Below, one piece after another: positions 24,418 to 32,999 of a DNA stretch of 64,000 bases. Source of the stretch: Roseovarius azorensis (GTDB taxonomy: Bacteria > Pseudomonadota > Alphaproteobacteria > Rhodobacterales > Rhodobacteraceae). The stretch spans positions 248,001-312,000 of the forward strand of contig NZ_FOAG01000001.1 in the NCBI RefSeq assembly GCF_900109455.1, written 5' to 3'. Positions within the stretch are counted from its first letter, which is position 1; every line of letters starts with the position of its first letter. The position numbers and the translations under genes are program-made. The notes below the pieces were generated by a model. That model saw only the letters and a list, made by a program, of their open reading frames with translations, was not told where the DNA came from and ran no database searches.

Positions 24418-25070
24418 TCACGCTGCATCATGTGCCGCTGGCGCGGTCGTTCCGGGTGTTGTGGCTGTTGGAGGAGTTGGGGCAGGAGTTCGATATCCGG
24501 TATTACTCGATCCGTGACGTTTCGATGCGCACACCTGAGTTTCTGGCGCTGTCGCCCGCCGGGCGGGTGCCGGTGCTGGAGCATCACGGCGCGGTCTGGT
24601 TCGAGAGCGGGGCGATCGTGCAGCTTTTGTGTGAGACTTACCCCGAGGCGGGGCTTGCGCCCAAGCCGGGCAGCGTGGAGCGGGCGCGTTATCTGGAGAT
24701 GCTGGGCTATGCCGAGACGGTGGGCTGTCTGCTGGAGAACCTCAATCTCAATCAGGTGTTCCTGCGCCCGCCGGCAAAGCCCTCTGCCGTGGTGGTGAAG
24801 CTGCTCAATGCGCGTCTGCGTGCGGCGCTGGCGGCGATGGAGGCGCGGCTGGAGGGGCGGTATCTGCTGGCTTCGGGATTTTCGGCGGCGGATGTGGCGT
24901 TTGCCTATGGGTTTGAACTGGCGCGGTATTATGTCGATCTTGACGCCTATCCACGGCTCATGACCTATTGGACCCGGCTGCAGGAGCGGCCTGCCTATAT
25001 CCGGGCCAGGGCGCGGGACGGGCAGCAGGATATCTATACGCAGGAGTTCTATCCTGTGCCGGAGGTGTGA
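24414..25070 (+). CDS. glutathione S-transferase family protein
   Basis: A 218-residue protein with the start in the ATGA overlap with mccA. It has an N-terminal thioredoxin-like domain (H-H-V-P-L-A-R-S-F-R-V-L-W-L-L-E-E near residues 4-20, the R-V-P-V-L cis-proline motif near 49, and E-S-G-A-I near 62) and an all-helical C-terminal domain with S-A-A-D-V-A-F-A near 157. A Ser in the A-R-S-F segment probably activates glutathione. No specific substrate can be read from it. Placement inside the leucine operon suggests handling of reactive unsaturated acyl-CoAs, an inference. Confidence 0.82.
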   Translation: MITLHHVPLARSFRVLWLLEELGQEFDIRYYSIRDVSMRTPEFLALSPAGRVPVLEHHGAVWFESGAIVQLLCETYPEAGLAPKPGSVERARYLEMLGYAETVGCLLENLNLNQVFLRPPAKPSAVVVKLLNARLRAALAAMEARLEGRYLLASGFSAADVAFAYGFELARYYVDLDAYPRLMTYWTRLQERPAYIRARARDGQQDIYTQEFYPVPEV

Positions 25071-25072
25071 TC

Positions 25073-25930
25073 ATGGGCGAGCCTGTCGAGATTTTCGAGG
25101 TCGGTCCGCGCGACGGGTTGCAGAACGAGGCACGGCGCATCCCGACGCGCGAGAAGATCGCGCTGATCGACTGTCTGAGCGGGGCGGGGTTCGCGCGGAT
25201 CGAGGTGGCGAGTTTCGTCAGCCCCAAATGGGTGCCGCAGATGGCGGATTCGGCAGAGGTGCTGCGCGGCATCGCGCGCGCGCCGGGCCTGCGCTATGCG
25301 GCGCTGACGCCCAATCTGCGCGGGCTGACCGATGCGCTGGAGGCGGGGGCCGATGAGGTGGCGATATTCGGCTCGGCCTCGGAAGGGTTCTCGAAGGCCA
25401 ATATCAACGCGACGATCGAGGAGAGCCTTGCACGCTTTGCGCCGGTGATGGAGACCGCCAACGCCGAAGGGATCCGGGTGCGCGGCTATGTGTCCTGCGT
25501 GGTGGAATGCCCCTATGACGGGGTGGTGGCGCCGGCGCAGGTGGCGCGGGTGGCGGCGCGGTTGTGGGAGATGGGGTGCTACGAGATCAGCCTGGGCGAT
25601 ACCATCGGGCGGGGCACGCCCGAGGCGGTCGATGCGATGCTGTCGGCTGTCGGCGAGGTGGTGCCGGGCGATCATCTGGCGGGGCATTTTCACGATACCA
25701 GCGGTCGGGCGCTGGAGAATATCGAGGTGGCGCTGGCGCGCGGACTGCGGGTATTCGATGCGGCCGTTGGCGGGCTGGGGGGCTGTCCCTATGCGCCGGG
25801 GGCGGCGGGGAACGTGGCCACCGAGGCGGTGCATGACCGGCTGATGGGCCTGGGATACGAGACCGGGCTGGACCGGGACGTTCTGGATCGCGCGGCGCAG
25901 ATGGCGCGGGCGATGCGGGGGGAGGCATGA
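25073..25930 (+). CDS. hmgL: hydroxymethylglutaryl-CoA lyase
   Basis: A 285-residue TIM-barrel lyase splitting HMG-CoA into acetyl-CoA and acetoacetate, the last step of leucine breakdown. GGAGGTG lies just before ATG 25073. Motifs: V-G-P-R-D-G-L-Q-N-E near 10 (metal Asp), the H-F-H-D-T metal-binding motif near 205, and the active-site cysteine in G-G-L-G-G-C-P-Y-A near 240 with the flexible G-loop after it. The length fits bacterial enzymes. It is coupled to the hydratase gene that follows by an ATGATG overlap at its stop. Confidence 0.94.
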   Translation: MGEPVEIFEVGPRDGLQNEARRIPTREKIALIDCLSGAGFARIEVASFVSPKWVPQMADSAEVLRGIARAPGLRYAALTPNLRGLTDALEAGADEVAIFGSASEGFSKANINATIEESLARFAPVMETANAEGIRVRGYVSCVVECPYDGVVAPAQVARVAARLWEMGCYEISLGDTIGRGTPEAVDAMLSAVGEVVPGDHLAGHFHDTSGRALENIEVALARGLRVFDAAVGGLGGCPYAPGAAGNVATEAVHDRLMGLGYETGLDRDVLDRAAQMARAMRGEA

Positions 25931-26712
25931 TGACCGAGACCATCAGCATCGAAAGGGATGCGCGCGGCGTTGCGACGCTCTGGCTGGACCGGGCCGACAA
26001 GCATAATGCGATGTCGGCGCGGATGATCGCCGAATTGCACGCGGCGGCGGAGCAACTGGGTGCGGATCAGGCCTGCCGCGTCGTCGTTCTGGCGGCGAGG
26101 GGCAAAAGTTTCTGCGCGGGAGGCGATCTGGGCTGGATGCGCGAACAGTTCGAGGCGACGCCCGAGGCGCGGGGCCGGGAGGCGGCCAGACTTGCCCATA
26201 TGCTGCAGGCGCTCAACACGCTGCCCAAGCCGCTGATCGGCCGGATCCACGGCAATGCCTTTGGCGGTGGTGTGGGGCTGATGAGCGTGTGCGATGTGGC
26301 GGTGGGGGCGGATCATGCGCAGATGGCGCTGACCGAGACGCGGCTGGGGCTGATTCCGGCCACCATCGGGCCCTATGTGGCCGCAAGGATGGGCGAGGCC
26401 AATGCGCGGCGCGTGTTCATGTCGGGCCGCCGGTTCGGCGCGGCGGAGGCGGTCGGGCTGGGATTGCTGGCGCGGGCTGTGCCGGAGGTGGAACTGGACG
26501 CGGCGGTCGAGGCCGAGGTGCTGCCCTATCTGGACTGCGCGCCGGGGGCGGTGGCGCGAGCCAAGGCGCTGCTCCGCGGCTTTGGCCCGCAGATCGACGA
26601 GGCGGTGATCGCCACGACGATCGCGGCCCTGTCGGATTGCTGGGCGGGGGACGAGGCCGTCGAGGGCGTGGGCGCCTTTTTCGACAAGCGCAGACCGCGC
26701 TGGCAGGGCTGA
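25927..26712 (+). CDS. enoyl-CoA hydratase, probable methylglutaconyl-CoA hydratase
   Basis: A 261-residue crotonase-fold enzyme. It shows the oxyanion-hole segment S-F-C-A-G-G-D-L near 60, G-G-G-V-G-L near 117 and the T-E-T-R-L-G-L-I-P-A-T-I-G-P-Y segment near 137 that includes a catalytic Glu. In this operon the missing step is hydration of 3-methylglutaconyl-CoA to HMG-CoA, so this is the likely reaction; the general enoyl-CoA hydratase call is safer. It is the last gene of the cluster, and 219 bases follow before the nuo operon. Confidence 0.85.
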   Translation: MMTETISIERDARGVATLWLDRADKHNAMSARMIAELHAAAEQLGADQACRVVVLAARGKSFCAGGDLGWMREQFEATPEARGREAARLAHMLQALNTLPKPLIGRIHGNAFGGGVGLMSVCDVAVGADHAQMALTETRLGLIPATIGPYVAARMGEANARRVFMSGRRFGAAEAVGLGLLARAVPEVELDAAVEAEVLPYLDCAPGAVARAKALLRGFGPQIDEAVIATTIAALSDCWAGDEAVEGVGAFFDKRRPRWQG

Positions 26713-26931
26713 GTCGGGTCGATTTGCCGCGATGCGGCGCAGACGGTCCGGTTTTCGGGCCAATCCGGCGATTTTTTCGCATACTGCCGCATACAAACTC
26801 TTGGATTCCGCTGTTTCGGCTGATCAAACCCGTGCGCGCTCGGTTGACCCCATCAAGGGGCAGGTTTAAACCCGGAATACGTTTGCAGCCATCTTGATGC
26901 GCGCCGGCCCGCGCATGAAAGGAGCCACCTC
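26713..26931. promoter_or_regulatory. nuo operon upstream region with candidate promoter
   Basis: Non-coding between the leucine cluster and nuoA. It contains a small stem GCCGC/GCGGC (26726-26738), a T6 run (26772-26777) that may end upstream transcription, and a candidate promoter with TTGACC at 26844-26849 and TTTAAA/TTAAAC at 26865-26871, spaced 15-16 bases, which is a poor spacing. The start is therefore only suggestive. An AAGGAG ribosome site precedes GTG 26932. Confidence 0.4.
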
Positions 26932-27297
26932 GTGGAAGAGATGCTGAGGGAATACCTTCCCATTCTCGTTTTGCTGGCCATTGCCATCGGGCTGGGTCTG
27001 GTCCTGATCCTTGCCGCGGTCGTGCTGGCGGTGCGCAACCCGGACCCGGAAAAGGTCAGCGCCTATGAATGCGGGTTCAACGCATTCGACGATGCGCGGA
27101 TGAAATTCGACGTGCGGTTCTATCTGGTGTCGATCCTGTTCATCATCTTTGATCTTGAGATTGCCATGCTGTTTCCGTGGGCTGTCGCCTTTCAGGATCT
27201 GAGCATGGCGGCGTTCTGGTCGATGATGGTGTTCCTGGCCATTCTGACCGCCGGATTTGCCTATGAATGGCGCAAGGGAGCGATGGAATGGGAGTGA
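26932..27297 (+). CDS. nuoA: NADH-quinone oxidoreductase subunit A
   Basis: A 121-residue membrane subunit of complex I. GTG 26932 is at the right distance from AAGGAG; ATG 26941 would be 17 bases away. Three transmembrane segments (residues about 8-32, 62-84 and 92-112) are visible, with the family signature Y-E-C-G-F near 43 in the loop at the quinone-site side and [11 protein letters not shown] near 75. It is part of the proton-pumping NADH dehydrogenase and overlaps nuoB by 10 bases. Confidence 0.95.
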   Translation: MEEMLREYLPILVLLAIAIGLGLVLILAAVVLAVRNPDPEKVSAYECGFNAFDDARMKFDVRFYLVSILFIIFDLEIAMLFPWAVAFQDLSMAAFWSMMVFLAILTAGFAYEWRKGAMEWE

Positions 27298-27821
27298 TGA
27301 CAGGCGCCAACACGGCCGGGCCTGATCGTGAGGTGGCGACGCAGGCGCTGAACCGGGATTTGCAGGACAAGGGATTCCTGCTGACCTCGACCGAGGATAT
27401 CATCAACTGGGCGCGCACCGGCAGCCTGCACTGGATGACATTCGGCCTTGCGTGCTGTGCGGTCGAGATGATGCATACCGCGATGCCGCGGTATGACGTG
27501 GAGCGGTTCGGATTCGCCCCGCGCGCCAGCCCCCGGCAGTCGGATGTGATGATCGTAGCGGGCACGCTGACCAACAAGATGGCCCCCGCGCTGCGCAAGG
27601 TCTATGACCAGATGCCGGAGCCGCGTTACGTGATCTCGATGGGATCCTGCGCCAATGGTGGCGGCTATTATCATTACAGCTACAGCGTGGTGCGCGGCTG
27701 CGACCGGATCGTGCCGGTGGACATTTACGTGCCCGGCTGCCCGCCGACCGCCGAGGCGCTGGTCTACGGCATCCTGCAATTGCAGCGCAAGATTCGCCGG
27801 ACGGGGACGATTGTGAGATGA
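27288..27821 (+). CDS. nuoB: NADH-quinone oxidoreductase subunit B
   Basis: A 177-residue peripheral-arm subunit carrying iron-sulfur cluster N2, the last electron carrier before quinone. The start at ATG 27288 has AAGGGAG upstream; ATG 27297 is also possible. Cluster ligands: the adjacent cysteine pair in L-A-C-C-A-V-E-M, the cysteine in G-S-C-A-N-G-G-G, and C-P-P near the C-terminus. The length is normal. Translation is coupled to nuoA and nuoC by short overlaps. Confidence 0.96.
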   Translation: MGVMTGANTAGPDREVATQALNRDLQDKGFLLTSTEDIINWARTGSLHWMTFGLACCAVEMMHTAMPRYDVERFGFAPRASPRQSDVMIVAGTLTNKMAPALRKVYDQMPEPRYVISMGSCANGGGYYHYSYSVVRGCDRIVPVDIYVPGCPPTAEALVYGILQLQRKIRRTGTIVR

Positions 27822-28420
27822 GCAACGCACTCAAGGAACTGGGCGGCTATATCGAGGCCAAGCGCAGCGATTGCGTGCTGGGCTGGGAGATCGCGCATGG
27901 CGAGCTGAACGTCGATGTGGCGCTCAGCAACATTGCCGGGTTGGTCGAGTTTCTCAAGACCGACCAGACCTGCGCCTTTTCCACGCTGGTCGATATCACT
28001 GCCGTGGACTATCCCGAGCGGGCCAAGCGGTTCGACGTGGTCTATCATTTCCTCAGCATGTATCAGAATCACCGCATCCGTCTGCGCGTGGGAGTGCGTG
28101 AAGAGGATATGGTGCCCTCGATCACCGAGATCCATCCGGCCGCCAACTGGTTCGAGCGCGAGGTGTTCGACATGTTCGGCATCCTGTTCTCGGGCCACCC
28201 GGACCTGCGCCGCATCCTGACCGATTACGGGTTTCGCGGGTATCCGCTGCGCAAGGATTTCCCGACCACGGGCTACACCGAAGTGCGTTATGACGAGGTG
28301 CAGAAGCGCGTGGTCTACGAGCCTGTGAAGCTGGTGCAGGAGTACCGGCAGTTCGATTTCATGTCGCCTTGGGAGGGGGCCGAATACATCCTGCCGGGTG
28401 ACGAGAAGGAAGCGAAATGA
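27818..28420 (+). CDS. nuoC: NADH-quinone oxidoreductase subunit C (30 kDa)
   Basis: A 200-residue peripheral subunit, separate from NuoD (fused in E. coli, split here as in mitochondria and Paracoccus). The signature [20 protein letters not shown] lies near residues 108-130, followed by [14 protein letters not shown]. It sits between nuoB (ATGA overlap) and an unassigned small gene (overlap at 28417). Confidence 0.95.
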   Translation: MSNALKELGGYIEAKRSDCVLGWEIAHGELNVDVALSNIAGLVEFLKTDQTCAFSTLVDITAVDYPERAKRFDVVYHFLSMYQNHRIRLRVGVREEDMVPSITEIHPAANWFEREVFDMFGILFSGHPDLRRILTDYGFRGYPLRKDFPTTGYTEVRYDEVQKRVVYEPVKLVQEYRQFDFMSPWEGAEYILPGDEKEAK

Positions 28421-28620
28421 TGGGGGGATATGGTATGGGCGGTGGTGGTCTGTTCCTGATGCTGATTCTGGCTGCGCTGGTGGTGATCCCGTTCTGGAGA
28501 CTGCTGCCGAAATTCGGCATCCCGAGTTGGGTCAGTCTTGTCGCGATCATCCCGCTCGGGGCGCTTGTTCTGCTGTGGGTCATGGCGTTCCGCGACAAGC
28601 TTGACGGGGGGCGCGGCTGA
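28417..28620 (+). CDS. small membrane protein in nuo operon
   Basis: A 67-residue Gly/Met-rich protein whose start overlaps the nuoC stop. It has two hydrophobic stretches (about residues 10-28 and 40-58) with a short linker ([10 protein letters not shown]), ending R-D-K-L-D-G-G-R-G. The two-helix hairpin suggests an accessory membrane protein; no homolog name is recalled. It is not one of the fourteen core subunits, and coupling to nuoC and to the next gene (1-base overlap) points to expression with complex I. Confidence 0.65.
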   Translation: MMGGYGMGGGGLFLMLILAALVVIPFWRLLPKFGIPSWVSLVAIIPLGALVLLWVMAFRDKLDGGRG

Positions 28621-29012
28621 TGGACGGCATCGACCTGTCCGATCACGACACGATAAGTGCGCTCGCCGTGGCCTATTGCGAGGGCATCCACTATGCGCGC
28701 CCCGAAGTGTTCGAGCGGATGTGCCACGAACGCTTCGCGATGACCGGCCTCACCGGGTCGGGCGGGGCGGTATTCTGGGACAAGGTGGCCTATCTGGCGC
28801 GGGTTGCCGGGCGCGATCCCTTTCCCGGCGCGCCCTCTTACGAGATCCTGGAGATCGACGTGGCGGGCGGCGAGATGGCGCGCGTGCATCTGTGGGTGGA
28901 CGTGCCGCCACGGCGCTTCGAGGACCATCTGGGCTTTGTCCGGGTGGATGGTGCGTGGAAACTGATCACCAAGGTGTTTCGCACCGCGGATGGCCCGGCT
29001 CTGGAAGGGTGA
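28620..29012 (+). CDS. NTF2/SnoaL-like (lumazine-binding type) protein
   Basis: A 130-residue soluble protein that starts in the stop codon of the previous gene. Pattern: helices [16 protein letters not shown], then [15 protein letters not shown] and [14 protein letters not shown]. This is the cone-shaped alpha+beta fold of the NTF2-like superfamily, close to the putative lumazine-binding family (F-V-R-V-D-G-x-W-K). No catalytic residues can be assigned. It lies between nuoC and nuoD, coexpressed; it may be an assembly or stability factor, unproven. Confidence 0.65.
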   Translation: MDGIDLSDHDTISALAVAYCEGIHYARPEVFERMCHERFAMTGLTGSGGAVFWDKVAYLARVAGRDPFPGAPSYEILEIDVAGGEMARVHLWVDVPPRRFEDHLGFVRVDGAWKLITKVFRTADGPALEG

Positions 29013-29019
29013 GGGACGT

Positions 29020-30240
29020 ATGATGGACGGCACGAAATTCGACGACGCCCTGACCGGCGAGCAGAAGATCCGCAATTTCAACATCAACTTTGGCCCGCAG
29101 CACCCTGCGGCGCATGGGGTTCTGCGTCTGGTGCTGGAGCTGGACGGCGAGTTGGTCGAGCGCTGCGATCCGCATATCGGCCTGCTGCATCGTGGCACCG
29201 AGAAGCTGATGGAGAGCCGCACCTATTTGCAGAATCTGCCCTATTTCGACCGTCTGGATTATGTCGCGCCGATGAATCAGGAGCATGCCTGGTGTCTGGC
29301 GATCGAAAAGCTGACCGGGGTCGAGGTGCCGCGCCGCGCGAGCCTGATCCGGGTACTCTATTCCGAAATCGGGCGGGTTCTGAACCATCTGCTGAACGTG
29401 ACCACGCAGGCGATGGACGTGGGCGCGCTGACGCCGCCGCTCTGGGGGTTCGAAGAGCGCGAAAAGCTGATGGTGTTCTACGAGCGGGCCTGTGGCGCGC
29501 GGCTGCATGCGGCCTATTTCCGGCCCGGCGGCGTGCATCAGGATCTGCCGCCCGAGTTGATCGACGATATCGAGACCTGGGCCAATGAATTTCCCAAAGT
29601 GCTGGACGATATCGACGGGCTGTTGACCGAGAACCGGATCTTCAAGCAGCGCAACGCCGATATCGGCGTGGTCAGTCAGCAGGAGGCGCTGGACTGGGGT
29701 TTCAGCGGGGTGATGGTGCGCGGTTCCGGCATGGCCTGGGATTTGCGCCGCGCGCAGCCCTATGAATGTTATGACGAGTTCGATTTCCTGATCCCGGTGG
29801 GCAAGAACGGCGATTGTTATGATCGCTATCTCTGCCGGATGGAGGAGATGCGGCAATCCGTGCGCATCATTCATCAGGCCATAGAGAAACTTCGCGCGCC
29901 CGATGGGCAGGGCGATATCCTGGCGCGCGGCAAGATCACGCCGCCAAGCCGGGGTGAGATGAAAACCTCGATGGAGGCGCTCATCCACCATTTCAAGCTA
30001 TATACCGAGGGGTTCCGGGTGCCCGAGGGCGAGGTCTATGTCGCCGTCGAGGCCCCCAAGGGCGAGTTTGGCGTCTATCTGGTGGCCGATGGCACCAACC
30101 GGCCCTACCGCGCCAAGCTGCGCGCGCCGGGTTTTCTGCATTTGCAGGCGATGGATCACATCGCCCGTGGGCATCAGCTGGCGGATGTGGCGGCGATCAT
30201 CGGCACGATGGATGTCGTGTTCGGGGAGATTGACCGCTGA
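29020..30240 (+). CDS. nuoD: NADH-quinone oxidoreductase subunit D (49 kDa)
   Basis: A 406-residue quinone-site subunit. GAGGGA lies upstream and both ATG 29020 and ATG 29023 are possible starts. The family signature [10 protein letters not shown] lies near 29, with E-N-R-I-F-K-Q-R near 205 and the C-terminal G-D-x-[10 protein letters not shown]. The E. coli-type hydrogenase-like fold without nickel ligands is expected. A 1-base overlap couples it to the next small membrane gene. Confidence 0.95.
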   Translation: MMDGTKFDDALTGEQKIRNFNINFGPQHPAAHGVLRLVLELDGELVERCDPHIGLLHRGTEKLMESRTYLQNLPYFDRLDYVAPMNQEHAWCLAIEKLTGVEVPRRASLIRVLYSEIGRVLNHLLNVTTQAMDVGALTPPLWGFEEREKLMVFYERACGARLHAAYFRPGGVHQDLPPELIDDIETWANEFPKVLDDIDGLLTENRIFKQRNADIGVVSQQEALDWGFSGVMVRGSGMAWDLRRAQPYECYDEFDFLIPVGKNGDCYDRYLCRMEEMRQSVRIIHQAIEKLRAPDGQGDILARGKITPPSRGEMKTSMEALIHHFKLYTEGFRVPEGEVYVAVEAPKGEFGVYLVADGTNRPYRAKLRAPGFLHLQAMDHIARGHQLADVAAIIGTMDVVFGEIDR

Positions 30241-30602
30241 TGGCGCTGGGCGGTGTGGTCATAGCGCTGTCAGGCGCGGGGGCGCTGGTGACGGGGCTGC
30301 TTGCTACGCTCTTTCTGCGCGATCCCGTGAGCGGCATGGCCGCAACGGCGCACAGGGCAGAGCAATTGCCGCGGGTGATGGCCAACCGCTATGTGGCGAT
30401 GCTGATCCTGGCGATCGGGGCGACGGTTCATGGCGAGCCAGAGGTGATTGCCGTGCTGTTCGCGACCTTTTCCTATATGGCGTTTCACGACGCCTGGATT
30501 TACAGGCAGGCCGGACAGCCGGTGGTCAAGCATATCGGTGCCGGAGTGGCGGCGCTGATCGTGGTCGTGGTGGCGATTCTGGCGATGGGGCAAGGTTTAT
30601 GA
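30240..30602 (+). CDS. small three-segment membrane protein in nuo operon
   Basis: A 120-residue protein starting in the nuoD stop. Three hydrophobic segments are seen (about residues 4-26, 66-82 weak, and 96-115) and an amphipathic middle with M-A-N-R-Y-V-A-M-L-I-L-A-I-G-A-T-V-H-G. No motif links it to a known enzyme family. It lies between nuoD and a lipoprotein-like gene and is translated in the same coupled string, so a role near the membrane arm of complex I is plausible but unproven. Confidence 0.6.
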   Translation: MALGGVVIALSGAGALVTGLLATLFLRDPVSGMAATAHRAEQLPRVMANRYVAMLILAIGATVHGEPEVIAVLFATFSYMAFHDAWIYRQAGQPVVKHIGAGVAALIVVVVAILAMGQGL

Positions 30603-30907
30603 GGTCTGCTGTGTGCAATTCTTTTCCGGTGATGCGGCGCCTTTCTGCCGCCGCCTGTCTGGCCCTGACGGCCGCCTGCGCGTTGCCGCCCGAGGGGGTC
30701 AGCCAGCAGGATCTGGCGCTCTATGATACGGCGGTGGCCAGCATCGGCTGTTCCATGGTCACCGAGTCCGATTATCTGGCCGCCGGGATCCAGACCGGGC
30801 TGACGCGGCAGCAGTTGCTGGATATCACCGCCTACAGATTGTCCTCCGGCGGGGCCGAACGGCTGCCGGGCGGGGGCGTGAAACTGACCACAGGAGCCTG
30901 TGCCTGA
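30599..30907 (+). CDS. putative exported/lipoprotein-like protein in nuo operon
   Basis: A 102-residue protein, ATGA-coupled to the gene before it. Translation may begin at ATG 30599 or at ATG 30632. From the second, [16 protein letters not shown] is a lipobox-like signal (T-A-A-C, not ideal). The mature part is short and polar with a [12 protein letters not shown] segment and a late cysteine. It is not recognised as a named family. Its location between nuoD and nuoE suggests a periplasmic-side partner of the operon. Confidence 0.55.
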   Translation: MRSAVCNSFPVMRRLSAAACLALTAACALPPEGVSQQDLALYDTAVASIGCSMVTESDYLAAGIQTGLTRQQLLDITAYRLSSGGAERLPGGGVKLTTGACA

Positions 30908-30909
30908 GA

Positions 30910-32058
30910 ATGCTACGCCGTCTTCATCATGAACAACCCGAGAGCTTTGCCTTTACGCCCGCCAACCTCGCGTGGGCCGAGGGGCAGATCAGCAAGTATC
31001 CCGAGGGGCGGCAGGCCAGTGCGATCATCCCGCTGCTGTGGCGTGCGCAGGAGCAGGAGGGCTGGCTGAGCCGCGCGGCGATCGAGCATGTGGCCGATAT
31101 GCTGGGCATGGATTACATCCGCGCGCTGGAGGTGGCGACATTCTATTTCATGTTCCAGTTGCAGCCGGTGGGCAGCGTGGCGCATTTCCAGATCTGCGGC
31201 ACCACGACCTGCATGATCTGCGGGGCTGAGGATCTGATTGCGGTCTGTCGTGAAAAGATCGCCGCCAGCCCGTTCGAACTGTCGGCGGATGGCAAGTTTT
31301 CGTGGGAAGAGGTCGAATGTCTGGGGGCCTGCGCCAACGCGCCGATGGCGCAGATCGGCAAGGATTATTACGAGGATCTGACCGCCGAACGCTTTGCCGA
31401 GATCATCGACGAGCTGGCCGCGGGCAAGGTGCCGGTGCCGGGCCCGCAGAACGGGCGTTATGCCGCCGAGCCGAAATCCGGGCTGACCAGCCTCAAGGAA
31501 TTCGAGAGCGGGCGGGCGCAGTATAACGCGAGCGCGCAGCGCGCGGTCGATACAGGCGATACGATCAGGCGGATCGACGGCACCGAAGTGCCGCTGCTCA
31601 CGCCGTGGCGCGACAGGGGAGCCAATCACAAACCTTCGGCGTCATCGGTCAGGCTGAACGAGGCGCCGGTCGCGGTGGTGCCGAAGCCGGTGGCAGCCGA
31701 GGCGACGGCGAAACCGGCGGTCAAGCCTGCCGCCAAGCCTGTCAGGGCCTCTGCCGCAAAGGCCGGAGCGGGCAGGAAGCCGAAGGTGATGAAAGCCCCG
31801 CGCAAGTCGGGTGCGGACGATCTGAAGATGATCAAGGGGATCGGGCCGAAGCTGGAGAAGCTCTTGCATGACATGGGGGTCTTTCATTTCGACCAGATCG
31901 CCAAATGGACGGAGCAAGAGGTCAGCTGGGCCGATCAGAACCTTGAGGGATTCAAGGGGCGGGTCAGCCGTGACAACTGGGTCGAGCAGGCGCAACTGCT
32001 GGCCGAGGGCAAAGAGACGGAGTTCTCTGCGCGGGCCAGGAAAGGTGAGGTCAATTGA
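30910..32058 (+). CDS. nuoE: NADH-quinone oxidoreductase subunit E with long C-terminal extension
   Basis: A 382-residue protein, about twice the usual 160-240. Residues 1-170 are NuoE: a thioredoxin-like [2Fe-2S] (N1a) domain with C96 and C101 in C-G-T-T-T-C and C137 and C141 in C-L-G-A-C. Residues 170-245 continue polar, residues 245-300 are an Ala/Lys/Pro linker, and 302-382 hold a helix-hairpin-helix module starting [14 protein letters not shown]. The next gene ends with a close copy of that module. NuoE feeds electrons from NADH with NuoF. The extension is absent from E. coli NuoE, and similar ones occur in related Rhodobacterales as far as I recall. Confidence 0.93.
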   Translation: MLRRLHHEQPESFAFTPANLAWAEGQISKYPEGRQASAIIPLLWRAQEQEGWLSRAAIEHVADMLGMDYIRALEVATFYFMFQLQPVGSVAHFQICGTTTCMICGAEDLIAVCREKIAASPFELSADGKFSWEEVECLGACANAPMAQIGKDYYEDLTAERFAEIIDELAAGKVPVPGPQNGRYAAEPKSGLTSLKEFESGRAQYNASAQRAVDTGDTIRRIDGTEVPLLTPWRDRGANHKPSASSVRLNEAPVAVVPKPVAAEATAKPAVKPAAKPVRASAAKAGAGRKPKVMKAPRKSGADDLKMIKGIGPKLEKLLHDMGVFHFDQIAKWTEQEVSWADQNLEGFKGRVSRDNWVEQAQLLAEGKETEFSARARKGEVN

Positions 32059-32093
32059 GCAAAGCGGCCTGAAAACCTGAGGGGGTAATTGCC

Positions 32094-32759
32094 ATGTCTG
32101 ATACGTCGAAACTGAGCACCTGCCAGATCGTGTGCTGGGGTCTTGCGGCCCTGACGGGGATTCTGGTGATCTGGTCGGCCTCCGGGACGGTGGGCTTTCT
32201 GGCCGCGCTTCTGCTGGGTGTGGCGTTCGCGATATTTTTCGGGCTGGTGATCACGCGGCTTGTCTGCACCGGCTACGCGCCGGGGGATCGGGGCATCGAG
32301 CCGGAGGATATCAAGGCGACGATGCGTGAGGTGACGGGCATTACCGGCTACAAGGCCCCGGATGACGAGGTGGCGCATGTGACGGCCGCCGAACCGGCGG
32401 CGACGGTGGCAACCGCCCCGGCAGAGCCCCCGGCAGCGCGGGAGGCTGTGGCGGTCAGTGCCGAAGCGGCGGGCATCCGCCCCGAGGGGCTGAGTGCGCC
32501 CAGGGATGGACAGGCGGATGATCTGAAACAGATCAAGGGTATCGGGCCAAAGCTGGAGCAGCTCTGTCACGGGTTGGGGTTCTATCACTTTGACCAGATC
32601 GCAGGCTGGGGACCGCAGGAGGTGGCATGGGTCGACGCCAATCTCAAGGGGTTCAAGGGTCGGGTGAGCCGGGACAACTGGGTCGAACAGGCCCGAACCC
32701 TCGCTGCGGGTGGAGAAACCGAATTCTCCAGGCGTGTCGAAGGGGGCGATGTGTATTGA
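32094..32759 (+). CDS. membrane-anchored helix-hairpin-helix protein, paralog of the NuoE extension
   Basis: A 221-residue protein with GAGGGGG before ATG 32094. Residues 8-53 hold two transmembrane segments. Residues 55-140 are a polar, Ala/Pro/Glu-rich linker. Residues 141-221 reproduce the module at the end of NuoE almost residue for residue ([36 protein letters not shown]). The duplicated module thus exists once on a soluble and once on a membrane-bound carrier, suggesting paired contacts. No known family name is assigned. Confidence 0.78.
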   Translation: MSDTSKLSTCQIVCWGLAALTGILVIWSASGTVGFLAALLLGVAFAIFFGLVITRLVCTGYAPGDRGIEPEDIKATMREVTGITGYKAPDDEVAHVTAAEPAATVATAPAEPPAAREAVAVSAEAAGIRPEGLSAPRDGQADDLKQIKGIGPKLEQLCHGLGFYHFDQIAGWGPQEVAWVDANLKGFKGRVSRDNWVEQARTLAAGGETEFSRRVEGGDVY

Positions 32760-32773
32760 AAGAATGATGAGTG

Positions 32774-32995
32774 ATGCCGAACAGGGACCAGCAGATCGCA
32801 CGAAAGGGCCGGTTCACCGCATTGGTGATCGCGGGCACGGCGGTATTCTGGATCGCGGCGACGCTGATTGGCGGGCAACTGGGGCTGGACAACCGGACGC
32901 GGGCGCTGTTCGACCTGATGGCATTGGCGGGGTTCGTCTGGGCCCTTGTCTTGATCTACCAAATCTGGCGTGCGCGCCGGAGCAACCAGAGGTAA
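32774..32995 (+). CDS. small membrane protein (DUF5337-like) in nuo operon
   Basis: A 73-residue protein (ATG 32774; GTG 32771 possible). It has a positively charged N-terminus (Q-Q-I-A-R-K-G-R) then two hydrophobic segments (about 14-35 and 47-64) and a basic tail (R-A-R-R-S-N-Q-R). It resembles the short DUF5337 proteins seen beside nuoF in Rhodobacteraceae. Function unknown. It is followed 5 bases later by nuoF. Confidence 0.68.
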   Translation: MPNRDQQIARKGRFTALVIAGTAVFWIAATLIGGQLGLDNRTRALFDLMALAGFVWALVLIYQIWRARRSNQR

Positions 32996-32999
32996 CGGG

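Noticed and set aside
26844-26856. FNR box TTGAC-CCC-ATCAA upstream of nuo
   Set aside because: The spacer is three bases rather than four, which breaks the half-site spacing needed for FNR.
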